Of a stretch of 5,422 nt of DNA, positions 1 to 5,422 are shown one piece after another. The stretch is from NCBI GenBank assembly GCA_947169835.1, contig CAMVRH010000068.1, forward strand, positions 1 to 5,422. The letters run 5' to 3'. Numbering within the stretch: position 1 is the first letter of the stretch; each line of letters starts with the position of its first letter. A program made the translations under genes and the position numbers. Source of the DNA: an uncultured Lachnospira sp. GTDB taxonomy: Bacteria; Bacillota; Clostridia; Lachnospirales; Lachnospiraceae. The notes beneath the pieces are model-generated. The model did not search any database. It saw only the letters and a program-made list of their open reading frames with translations, and was not told the DNA's origin.

Positions 1-941
1 TTTCCACTGAGAAGATCGCTGACCATTTTGGAATCTTGGAGTCAGACGTCTATCGAGCTTTAACGTATTGGAATGATGAGGAAGTTCTTTCTCTATCGTT
101 CAACGATGAGGGCAAGATAGAAGGTGTGCTTTTAAATAATTACATCCAAACTAAAGCTGCATCCAGCCGCATTTTGCACCAGGATGAAAGCGTGGATGTA
201 AACTTGTTGGCAAAAGCTTCGGGCGAAAGTGTTGCTGTGCCTGCCACTTCCTCTAAGGAATATATTATTCCTGTGAAGAAAAAGCGTTCGGCGTCAGAGA
301 TTACGAAGTTCGCAGAGGACGGCACAGTTAAGGAACTTTGCTTTTTAGCAGAGCAATACCTAAGCATCACTTTGAGCCCGGCTGCCACCAACTCTATCAT
401 TTATATGGTAGAGGATTTGAAGCTTGATTCTGATCTCATCGAACATCTACTAGAGTCAGGAGAAACTTCTCTATCTCAGATTGAGAAGAAAGCTGTTGCT
501 TATGCTAAAGCTGGTATCACTACTTTAGAGGATGCTAAACAGGATGAAATGTTCAGGGACAAAATCTCAAAGGCTATTTATAAGGTCTTTGGCGAGGAGT
601 CTCCTGCACCTGTTAAGAGGGAAATTGATTTCATTTCCAAATGGCATAATGAATTCAAGTTTTCTGATGAGATCATAATCGAGGCTTGTCATCGCACGAT
701 GGCTCACACTCACAAGGGAAGCTTTGAGTACACAGATAGTATCCTTACTAACTGGTATAACCAAGGCGCTTTGTCGATGGAGGCTATTGAAAAGTTAGAT
801 GATGAGCATTCTAAGAAGCAGTCTTCGAAGTTTGCAAAGACTTCGAAGAAGGCTTCGAAGAAGAAAAAGATTGAGAGCCACACTTATGACTTTAAGGAGT
901 TGGAAAAGAAATTGGCGCAGTCTAATAAGAAAAAAGACTAA
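1..941 (+). CDS. DnaD-domain replication initiation protein (5'-truncated by window edge)
   Basis: This is probably a primosome component that helps remodel the origin or restart forks and recruit the helicase loader. The frame is open from base 3 to the first in-frame stop at 939-941, so the gene starts upstream. The TTG at 36-38 is an internal Leu codon, because the 11 codons before it complete a winged-helix motif (STEKIADHFGILESDVYRAL). Counting from the first complete codon, residues 1-32 are the end of the N-terminal winged helix. A variable linker follows to about 100. Two DnaD/DnaB_2-type helical repeats then lie at about 104-180 and 188-258. The second carries the family hallmark Y-x3-I-L-x2-W (YTDSILTNW, 243-251). 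The C-terminus is a Lys/Ser-rich tail (about 270-312), probably disordered and possibly DNA-binding. Probably 40-60 N-terminal residues are missing. The helicase-loader gene follows after 57 nt, consistent with a joint role. The family is secure; the exact step in initiation is inferred. Confidence 0.88.
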   Translation, partial: STEKIADHFGILESDVYRALTYWNDEEVLSLSFNDEGKIEGVLLNNYIQTKAASSRILHQDESVDVNLLAKASGESVAVPATSSKEYIIPVKKKRSASEITKFAEDGTVKELCFLAEQYLSITLSPAATNSIIYMVEDLKLDSDLIEHLLESGETSLSQIEKKAVAYAKAGITTLEDAKQDEMFRDKISKAIYKVFGEESPAPVKREIDFISKWHNEFKFSDEIIIEACHRTMAHTHKGSFEYTDSILTNWYNQGALSMEAIEKLDDEHSKKQSSKFAKTSKKASKKKKIESHTYDFKELEKKLAQSNKKKD

Positions 942-998
942 ATAAATAAAGGTAGTTACAATCTCTAACTAACACGGTTGGACATTGTCAAAAATAAA

Positions 999-2000
999 AT
1001 GGCACTAAGTAATTCACAGTTGGCTTTTATAGATCAAATCTATGCAAACCGACGTTTAGATAATCAAATAGTTATGAACGAGCGACTCGCGGAAGTTGAG
1101 GAAGCGATCCCAGAGATTGCAAAAATCAACTCTGACATTGCTACTCTTGCTAGCGATGCCATGAGAAGTTCTTTATCTGGCAATTCTGTAGATGTTGAAT
1201 CTATCAAGAAGGAAATCCAGAGTTTGGGTGAAAAGAAAAGGGCCCTACTATTGTCTGGCGGCTTTGCTGCGGACTACTTGGATGAAATCTATACTTGTGA
1301 GAAATGCCACGATACAGGTTTTGTCGATGGCAAATCCTGCGAATGCAGAGACAAGGAGATTATTAAGTATCTCTACTCTCGCTCAGAATTGAAAAACATT
1401 TTGGAGCGTGAAAATTTTTCTACATTCAACTATGACTTATTCTCGCAGTCGCTCGTGGATGAAAATCTTGGCGTTGATGCTCGCACTAACATGAAAAATG
1501 TTGCCGAGTATTGCCAATATTTTATAAATCATTTTGACACAGAGTTTGACAATTTGTTGTTTTACGGCAAGGCAGGAACAGGAAAGACTTTCCTAATTAA
1601 CTGTATTGCAAAGGAATTGATGGATACATTCCACTCGGTTCTTTATCTTTCAGCTTCCCAATTTTTTAATTTAACAGCTGACAATGTGTTAAACAAAGAC
1701 TCAAGCTCTGTGTACAAAAATGTAGATCTAGATGATTTGAAAAATTGCGATCTACTAATCATTGATGACTTGGGAACAGAGTTCACCACTGCTTTTTCAG
1801 AGACTTATCTGTTCGAAGTCTTAAACGAACGTCTTATACACCAAAAGTCTACTATCATATCTACTAATCTCACTTTAGAAGAGATGCAGAAAAGATATGA
1901 TGATAGAGTTTTCTCCCGCGCTATGGGATACTACTCTACTTTCAAGATTTTTGGTGATGATATAAGAAAACTTAAAAAGTTTTCTGGTGGGGAGGACTAG
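999..2000 (+). CDS. DnaC/DnaI-like AAA+ helicase loader
   Basis: This is an ATPase expected to load the replicative DnaB-type helicase onto single-stranded DNA together with the DnaD-like protein encoded upstream. It has 333 aa from ATG 999. The N-terminal helical region (1-95) would bind the helicase. A probable zinc site follows: C100-x2-C103, then C114-x-C116. The AAA+ core shows Walker A GKAGTGKT (190-197), Walker B LLIIDD (252-257), sensor-1 STN (288-290) and an arginine-finger region DDRVFSR (301-307). An in-frame TTG at 978 would add seven residues. I prefer ATG because remembered clostridial relatives begin MAL(S/T)NSQ. Neither start has a good Shine-Dalgarno: the only purine run, AAAGGTAG at 948-955, lies too far away, so initiation may depend on coupling to the upstream gene. 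A single-gene loader next to a DnaD-like gene, rather than the B. subtilis dnaB-dnaI pair, is the arrangement I associate with Clostridia. Function is confident; the start is moderately so. Confidence 0.9.
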   Translation: MALSNSQLAFIDQIYANRRLDNQIVMNERLAEVEEAIPEIAKINSDIATLASDAMRSSLSGNSVDVESIKKEIQSLGEKKRALLLSGGFAADYLDEIYTCEKCHDTGFVDGKSCECRDKEIIKYLYSRSELKNILERENFSTFNYDLFSQSLVDENLGVDARTNMKNVAEYCQYFINHFDTEFDNLLFYGKAGTGKTFLINCIAKELMDTFHSVLYLSASQFFNLTADNVLNKDSSSVYKNVDLDDLKNCDLLIIDDLGTEFTTAFSETYLFEVLNERLIHQKSTIISTNLTLEEMQKRYDDRVFSRAMGYYSTFKIFGDDIRKLKKFSGGED

Positions 2001-2022
2001 TCCTTTTGGATTAGGACTCCTC
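1992..2022 (+). other. bulged stem-loop spanning the loader stop codon, upstream of prs
   Basis: The sequence can fold as AGTCCT (1999-2004) pairing with AGGACT (2013-2018), extended by GAGG (1992-1995) with CCTC (2019-2022) across a 3-nt bulge. The loop is 8 nt. It overlaps the TAG stop of the loader gene. A competing perfect palindrome, AGGACTAGTCCT (1993-2004), uses the same bases. No T-run follows, so it is not an ordinary terminator. It might mark RNA processing or attenuation before prs, or be chance. Confidence 0.35.
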
Positions 2023-2053
2023 ACGGGGAAACGAAATAAGAATTTCACTTAAT

Positions 2054-2060
2054 TGGAGGA
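2054..2060 (+). promoter_or_regulatory. ribosome binding site of prs
   Basis: TGGAGGA lies 6 nt before ATG 2067, a near-ideal Shine-Dalgarno. It fixes the prs start and contrasts with the poor signal before the loader gene, suggesting prs is translated strongly and independently. Confidence 0.85.
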
Positions 2061-2066
2061 TATTTT

Positions 2067-3239
2067 ATGGCTAACAGAAAGCACGTAGAATCAATTCCTG
2101 TCGGACCACTGGCTATTGTGGCCTTGTCTGGCAGTAAGGCATTAGGCAACACGGTAGATGCCTATATTGCCGATTGGAGAAAAACTCGTATTGAAACGAA
2201 CGACTCACCAATCACTTTCAAGGGTTACAAAAAGGATTCATATCTTTTGAATTTCTCTAATCCAAGATTTGGTACAGGCGAGTCAAAGTGTACCCTTGAG
2301 GACACTGTTCGTGGTACTGACCTTTACATCATTGACGATGTAACAAACTACAGTGTTGAATACACAGTTTGCGGTCACACAAACCACAAATCACCTGATG
2401 ATCATTTTAATGACATCAAAAGAGTGATTGCAGCATGTGCAGGTAAACCAAATCGTATAACTGTCATTATGCCTTTCTTATATGAAAGCAGACAGCATAG
2501 ACGTTTGGCTCGTGAATCAATGGACTGTGCAGTTATGCTTCAGGAACTTGTAGCTATGGGAGTTGATAATATTTTGACTTTTGACGCTCACGATCCTAGA
2601 GTAAACAATGCTATTCCACTATCAGGTTTCGAGTCTATCATGCCTACATATCAGTTCATCAAATATCTACTACGCAACGTAGATGATATTACAATCGATG
2701 CTGATCATCTAATGGTTATCTCTCCTGACGAGGGAGCTATGGGCAGAGTGGTATACTACGCAAACGTGCTAGGAATCAATATGGGAATGTTCTACAAACG
2801 TCGTGATTACACACAAGTAATCGATGGAAGAAATCCTATCGTAGCCCATGAATATTTGGGCGAGTCCGTAGAGGGAAAAGATGTGCTTATCGTTGATGAT
2901 ATGATTTCATCAGGCGAGAGTATGTTGGATGTAGCTAGACAGCTTAAAAAGCGTAAAGCTAAGAGAGTGTTCGTGGCAGCTACCTTTGGTATCTTCACAA
3001 ACGGTCTAGAGTCATTCGACAAAGCATTCGAAGAAGGTACAATCTACCGTGTCATGACTACAAACTGCATTTACCAGACACCAGAGCTTCTCGGCCGTGA
3101 ATGGTATATTGATGTAGACGTAGCCAAATTTACTGCTACCTTCATTGATAGATTGAATCACGATTCTTCTATTAGCGATCTATTGAATCCAGTTGAGAGA
3201 ATTAATATGCGTGTGGAAGAGTACAACGCTAAGAAATAG
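2067..3239 (+). CDS. prs: ribose-phosphate pyrophosphokinase (PRPP synthetase), long clostridial form
   Basis: This cytoplasmic enzyme transfers pyrophosphate from ATP to ribose 5-phosphate, making PRPP for purine, pyrimidine, NAD, His and Trp synthesis. The two type I phosphoribosyltransferase-like halves are visible. The N-terminal half has the ATP-site segment YESRQHRR (139-146; Y-x-R-Q-D-R in classical enzymes) and the divalent-metal segment DAHDPRVNNAIP (173-184). The C-terminal half has ISPDEGAMGR (218-227), the catalytic flexible-loop motif KRR (244-246) and the PRPP loop VLIVDDMISSGES (273-285; D277 and D278 bind ribose). At 390 aa it is about 75 residues longer than E. coli or B. subtilis Prs. 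Its PRPP loop reads ISSGES where classical enzymes have a D-T-(A/G)-G-T type sequence. The motifs needed for chemistry are present, so activity is likely. Allosteric control by ADP may differ; that is inference. It is the last gene of the + strand block, 66 nt after the loader gene, and is followed by a strong terminator. Confidence 0.93.
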   Translation: MANRKHVESIPVGPLAIVALSGSKALGNTVDAYIADWRKTRIETNDSPITFKGYKKDSYLLNFSNPRFGTGESKCTLEDTVRGTDLYIIDDVTNYSVEYTVCGHTNHKSPDDHFNDIKRVIAACAGKPNRITVIMPFLYESRQHRRLARESMDCAVMLQELVAMGVDNILTFDAHDPRVNNAIPLSGFESIMPTYQFIKYLLRNVDDITIDADHLMVISPDEGAMGRVVYYANVLGINMGMFYKRRDYTQVIDGRNPIVAHEYLGESVEGKDVLIVDDMISSGESMLDVARQLKKRKAKRVFVAATFGIFTNGLESFDKAFEEGTIYRVMTTNCIYQTPELLGREWYIDVDVAKFTATFIDRLNHDSSISDLLNPVERINMRVEEYNAKK

Positions 3240-3268
3240 CGTTTGTAAACAGAAACACACAATAAAAG

Positions 3269-3295
3269 ACAGGCCCCTCGGGGCCTGTTCTTTTT
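3269..3295. terminator. intrinsic terminator after prs, probably bidirectional
   Basis: ACAGGCCC (3269-3276) pairs perfectly with GGGCCTGT (3281-3288) around a CTCG tetraloop (3277-3280), followed by TCTTTTT. This is a textbook rho-independent terminator for the + strand block. Read on the other strand the same GC-rich stem is followed by CTTTTATT, and the stop codon of the convergent secreted-protein gene lies only 3 nt beyond the + strand T-run. It therefore probably ends both transcripts. Confidence 0.93.
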
Positions 3296-3298
3296 AAA

Positions 3299-3892
3299 TT
3301 AGCTTAATATATTGTCTTCCGAATCTGAAAACGTAGCGATTGATGATGGTTTTACTCTATTCTTTTTGTCTAATTTAATTTCCCACAATACATAAAATCT
3401 TTCTGTGATTTTATCTTCCTCATCGTAGCACTTAAATGTTTTGTATGCCAAAGACAATTTATGTTTTTTCTTATCTATATCATAGGTGTGCAGTTTGGCA
3501 TATGTTTTTCCAGCTAGTTTACGTATGAACTTGGAGTACTTTGTCTTTTTCTTTATATTTACAATCTTCTTTATTGGACACTTAAAGTAATCCAAACTAG
3601 ATTCATAAGTACTTTTATCTGATTCATCATCAAAATCGCAATCATATACACAAGTAAACTTTCCAGATTTATATTTATATTTGAATGGATAATACTTTGT
3701 TTTCTTACTAATCAATTTTGATTTTGGAAAACACTTATTAATATCTTTCTTGTTTTTAAAAGTATATCCCAAATACTTAAAATACTTAGTTTTAATCTTA
3801 TATCGCTTAACCGTCTTCGCTTCAACATTTGTTAAACAAAGAGACGAGCATACAAGAGAAAACAATATAACAAACGCTATAACTCGTTTCAT
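3299..3892 (-). CDS. secreted Lys/Tyr-rich hypothetical protein
   Basis: I do not recognise a family. The 197-aa product has a clear Sec signal peptide: MKR, a hydrophobic core through about residue 20, and a likely signal peptidase I site after V23-E-A25. The two signal-peptide cysteines are not in a lipobox, so a lipoprotein is unlikely. The mature part is very basic: Lys is about 22% of the whole protein, with many Tyr and Phe and no further membrane segment. It holds five Cys (54, 81, 85, 105, 154), an odd number; C81-x3-C85 could form a disulfide. Alternating basic and aromatic residues suggest a mostly beta-strand protein, perhaps binding cell-wall polymers, but this is speculation. ATG 3892-3890 is supported by the signal peptide, a good AGGAG 7 nt upstream, and an extended -10 promoter. 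The DNA is visibly more AT-rich than the flanking genes, fitting an accessory or recently acquired gene. It is convergent with prs and shares its terminator. Confidence 0.82.
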   Translation of the reverse strand: MKRVIAFVILFSLVCSSLCLTNVEAKTVKRYKIKTKYFKYLGYTFKNKKDINKCFPKSKLISKKTKYYPFKYKYKSGKFTCVYDCDFDDESDKSTYESSLDYFKCPIKKIVNIKKKTKYSKFIRKLAGKTYAKLHTYDIDKKKHKLSLAYKTFKCYDEEDKITERFYVLWEIKLDKKNRVKPSSIATFSDSEDNILS

Positions 3893-3899
3893 AATCTTT

Positions 3900-3906
3900 C
3901 TCCTTT
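3900..3906 (-). promoter_or_regulatory. ribosome binding site of the secreted-protein gene
   Basis: On the - strand AAAGGAG ends 7 nt before ATG 3892-3890. This strong Shine-Dalgarno at standard spacing supports the start and shows the gene is probably expressed despite its unusual composition. Confidence 0.85.
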
Positions 3907-3917
3907 AACTGATTAGT

Positions 3918-3946
3918 ATTATATCATACAAACTGTAAGAAAGTGA
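3918..3946 (-). promoter_or_regulatory. extended -10 promoter of the secreted-protein gene
   Basis: The - strand reads TGATATAAT (3926-3918), a perfect TATAAT with the TGn extension. At 17-nt spacing the -35 position reads TCACTT (3946-3941), a poor match to TTGACA, so the extended -10 would carry recognition by the main sigma factor. Transcription would start near 3911, leaving a leader of about 20 nt that contains the ribosome binding site. The weak -35 lies inside the left arm of the inverted repeat, in the decayed copy of the ATPase gene end. Confidence 0.7.
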
Positions 3947-3978
3947 TGGCAGATAAACTTGGGGGGATTGTTATTTGA
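3934..3978 (+). pseudogene. decayed inverted copy of the 3' end of the YhaN-like ATPase gene
   Basis: Read on the + strand, 3934-3960 gives CKKVMADKL, close to the last codons of the intact ATPase gene on the other strand (REKVMADKL). The nucleotide match covers about 24 bases with four differences (3935-3958 against 4293-4270). After CTTGG the copy has an indel-scrambled stretch with a run of six G, then realigns at TTGATTACTT (3976-3985 against 4253-4244). The reading frame ends at TGA 3976-3978. HT codons at 3925-3930 may extend the similarity, but before that nothing convincing remains. It is a fragment with no start and no expected product. Confidence 0.6.
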
Positions 3979-4075
3979 TTACTTAGTGTTAGGCACACAG
4001 AAGAAAGAAGAATATTTGCTGACTTTCGAATAGAAGATGTGATTCGATTAATCAGTATGAGAAATATTTCAGGGG

Positions 4076-4103
4076 CAAATTTTGCTCACCAAAGCAAAAT
4101 TTG
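4076..4103. repeat. apical hairpin 1 of the inverted repeat
   Basis: CAAATTTTGCT (4076-4086) pairs perfectly with AGCAAAATTTG (4093-4103), an 11-bp stem with a 6-nt loop CACCAA. It is AT-rich with no T-run after it on either strand, so it does not look like a terminator alone. It is one of two hairpins crowning the long inverted repeat. Confidence 0.8.
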
Positions 4104-4110
4104 GGCGAAC

Positions 4111-4143
4111 TAAAAGGAGTTTTCATCAAGAAAACTCCTTTTA
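4111..4143 (-). terminator. apical hairpin 2, possible terminator of the ATPase gene
   Basis: TAAAAGGAGTTTTC (4111-4124) pairs perfectly over 14 bp with GAAAACTCCTTTTA (4130-4143), with a 5-nt loop. Read on the - strand it lies about 95 nt after the ATPase stop codon and ends CTCCTTTTA, so the U-rich strand is part of the stem base. That resembles a bidirectional intrinsic terminator, and no other candidate follows the ATPase gene. The hairpin is certain in sequence; its function as terminator is inferred. Confidence 0.55.
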
Positions 4144-4237
4144 TTGAGCTCGTACCCTAGAAATATTTCGAATAGTGATTACTATCGAATATCTTCTATG
4201 AGTTTAAGCAAATATCTTTTTTCTTCTGCGTGCTTAA

Positions 4238-5422
4238 TTATAAAGTAATCAACTTATAACCCAATCCAAGTTTATCAGCCATTACCTTCTCACGTGTGTG
4301 ACATGAGAACATAATTACTTGGTTCATCTCACTAGACATAAAGCGCATTGTATTACCCATACGTTTGTTATCATACATCGCAAATGCATCATCCAGTAAG
4401 ATAGGCATTTCATTATCCTCAAAGATAATATCTGCTGCTCCAAGTCTCAAACTCATATAAATCTGCTCAATAGTACCCTTACTTAGTCTATTTGCAGCCA
4501 CAAGTGAATGCTTGCCATTTACCGTGATATTTAGCTTCTCGTCGATGTTTAGATTATCGTACTTGCCGTTTGTAATCTTGCCCATATAGAATGATGCGCG
4601 TTCATTCAAACGTTTGCCGAAGCTGTTTCTGATCTCGTCAGCAATCTCTTCTATTTCTTCTTTAGCTCTCTCGATTGCTTCCATTTCACGTTTTGCATCC
4701 ATTATATTAGCCTGAGTTTCTTTTAGTTCAGCAATCTGATTTTGAGTAACTATGTCTCTTTCTTGACTCTGCTCTAGCTGCCACTGTGCTCTGTTGATTT
4801 GCTCTTTTAATTCCATAGCCTTCTCTCGAACTTCTTTAAGTTCATCAGAGAAATCTTCTGTTCCTTCTTCATTATCATTTTCAGCCTTTAGCATAATCTG
4901 AGTCTTTTCAAGAGCTTCCTTCTTGTTGGCTAGTTGTCTTTCTATATAGATTTCTTCGTGTTTTGCTGTCTCTTGTTCCTCGATCACCTGTCTTACTTCT
5001 TTCAGTTTCTCAAGGTTCTTTGCTTTTTTCTTCTTGTTATAGAAATACTTAATAATAGCCGCAACTAAGAATATGATGGCTCCGCCAAAGCACGCTGCAG
5101 GTAGTTGCCAGTGTGCTCTAATCAGATTCCAATCTAGGTTTCCAACTATTAGTCCCACACCTGCTCCTAAACTTGCTAGGAACAAAATCATAAATAGGAA
5201 TGGGAAGTTGCTCTTTCTAGTTGCTTTTTCTACAAGTCCGTCTAGCACCTCTCTGCTAGATACTTTGTACTCTTGTAGTTTTGCCTCTATCTCTGCCTTG
5301 TGTTCTTTCACCTTTTCAAGTGAAGTAGAATATTTTTCAACATCCGCAGTAAACACTAAAGCGTCCTGATATAATTTGTCTTTTCTCTCATTTTGTTTTG
5401 CGATGCGCTCTAGTCTCTTCTC
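4238..5422 (-). CDS. YhaN/SbcC-like ATPase, C-terminal part (5' end outside window)
   Basis: This is the C-terminal 394 residues of a large SMC/RecF-type ATPase, most like YhaN (SbcE), which is linked to DNA repair together with a metallophosphatase nuclease. The frame stays open to the last base, so the GTG at 5356-5354 is an internal Val codon (LYQDALVFTADVEKY is continuous coiled coil). Counting from the first codon in the window: coiled coil 1-70; two membrane helices about 73-93 and 108-127; basic KKKK stretch; long coiled coil about 134-267; then the C-terminal nucleotide-binding half. That half shows ABC-signature-like LSKGTIEQ (313-320), Walker B MPILLDD (339-345) with the D-loop after it, and the switch His in SCHTREK (H375). 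Walker A must lie upstream, outside the window. The membrane hairpin inside the coiled coil matches the YhaN type rather than SbcC or RecN. The C-terminus looks native although it sits in the inverted repeat. The metallophosphatase partner would be expected just upstream. Confidence 0.87.
   Translation of the reverse strand, partial: EKRLERIAKQNERKDKLYQDALVFTADVEKYSTSLEKVKEHKAEIEAKLQEYKVSSREVLDGLVEKATRKSNFPFLFMILFLASLGAGVGLIVGNLDWNLIRAHWQLPAACFGGAIIFLVAAIIKYFYNKKKKAKNLEKLKEVRQVIEEQETAKHEEIYIERQLANKKEALEKTQIMLKAENDNEEGTEDFSDELKEVREKAMELKEQINRAQWQLEQSQERDIVTQNQIAELKETQANIMDAKREMEAIERAKEEIEEIADEIRNSFGKRLNERASFYMGKITNGKYDNLNIDEKLNITVNGKHSLVAANRLSKGTIEQIYMSLRLGAADIIFEDNEMPILLDDAFAMYDNKRMGNTMRFMSSEMNQVIMFSCHTREKVMADKLGLGYKLITL

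Larger units (their letters stand above)
3935..4293. repeat. large imperfect inverted repeat with an arm inside the ATPase coding end
   Basis: The left arm (about 3935-4075) and right arm (about 4154-4293) are inverted copies, roughly three quarters identical by eye with small gaps, centred near 4114. Anchor pairs are: GATAAACTT 3952-3960 with 4268-4276; TTGATTACTT 3976-3985 with 4244-4253; CAGAAGAAA in the left arm near 3998 with its complement near 4228; ATAGAAGAT near 4030 with its complement near 4193; and GAAATATTTC 4061-4070 with 4160-4169 (itself a palindrome). The 78-nt apex holds two further hairpins. The repeat fills nearly all of the 345-nt gap between the two - strand genes, where I see no other gene. 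Any - strand transcript reading through the ATPase stop could fold into a very long stem with a branched tip. Confidence 0.8.

Noticed and set aside
140..400. Open frame on the - strand opposite the DnaD-like gene
   Set aside because: It is the antisense shadow of a well-supported coding region, with no promoter or ribosome binding site. Antisense frames at 567-764 and 2807-3022, and the + frames at 1192-1392 and 5073-5369, are rejected for the same kind of reason.
823..860. Three copies of the palindrome CTTCGAAG in the DnaD-like gene tail
   Set aside because: They encode repeated Ser-Lys in a Lys/Ser-rich tail, so biased amino-acid composition explains them. Too few and too short to be called a binding-site array.
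2007..2040. A possible separate prs promoter starting at TTGGAT
   Set aside because: No acceptable -10 lies at 16-18 nt; the bases there are GAAACG-like. Read-through from the upstream genes is simpler.
3979..4113. A 44-codon open frame on the + strand inside the left arm
   Set aside because: It has no start codon until well inside, no ribosome binding site, and its sequence is explained by the inverted repeat and hairpin 1.
4076..4143. A retron-like or other reverse-transcribed structured RNA
   Set aside because: No reverse transcriptase gene is present in the window and the hairpins lack recognisable msr/msd features.
3943..4285. The inverted repeat as a simple small transposable element (MITE) inserted after the ATPase gene
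   Set aside because: The right arm encodes the normal, family-like end of the ATPase (after the switch His), so it was not brought in by insertion. I also see no matching target-site duplication at the edges. A genome-wide copy search could reopen this.

Overview
The window looks like a low-to-moderate GC Firmicutes chromosome, most likely a Lachnospiraceae relative (Butyrivibrio or Pseudobutyrivibrio type). This rests on three things: a DnaD-domain protein next to a DnaC/DnaI-like loader whose N-terminus begins MALSNSQ, an unusually long (390 aa) ribose-phosphate pyrophosphokinase of the clostridial kind, and AT-rich non-coding DNA. The genus is an inference from remembered families, not from a search.

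The left part (1-3295, + strand) is a housekeeping block: the 3' portion of a DnaD-like primosome gene, an AAA+ helicase-loader gene, and a PRPP synthetase gene. The block ends in a strong intrinsic terminator at 3269-3295. The first two proteins should act together to load the replicative helicase. PRPP synthetase supplies the precursor for nucleotide synthesis, so the block links replication to nucleotide supply. The genes are spaced 57 and 66 nt apart and no convincing internal promoter is visible, so one transcript is plausible.

The right part lies on the - strand and converges on the housekeeping block. It holds a short gene for a secreted, lysine- and tyrosine-rich protein of unknown function (3299-3892), with its own extended -10 promoter. 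It also holds the 3' part of a large YhaN/SbcC-like ATPase gene (4238 to beyond the window end), with a two-helix membrane hairpin inside its coiled coil.

The most unusual sequence is the 345-nt gap between these two genes. It is filled by an imperfect inverted repeat of about 360 nt (about 3935-4293). Its right arm includes the last 18 or so codons of the ATPase gene. Its left arm carries a decayed, inverted copy of those codons, still readable as KKVMADKLG on the + strand. Two perfect hairpins sit at the apex (4076-4103 and 4111-4143). I read this as an inverted duplication, or the relic of a second convergent ATPase copy, rather than a simple insertion of a small transposable element. No complete new multi-gene system is evident. 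No tRNA, rRNA, CRISPR array or transposase was seen.
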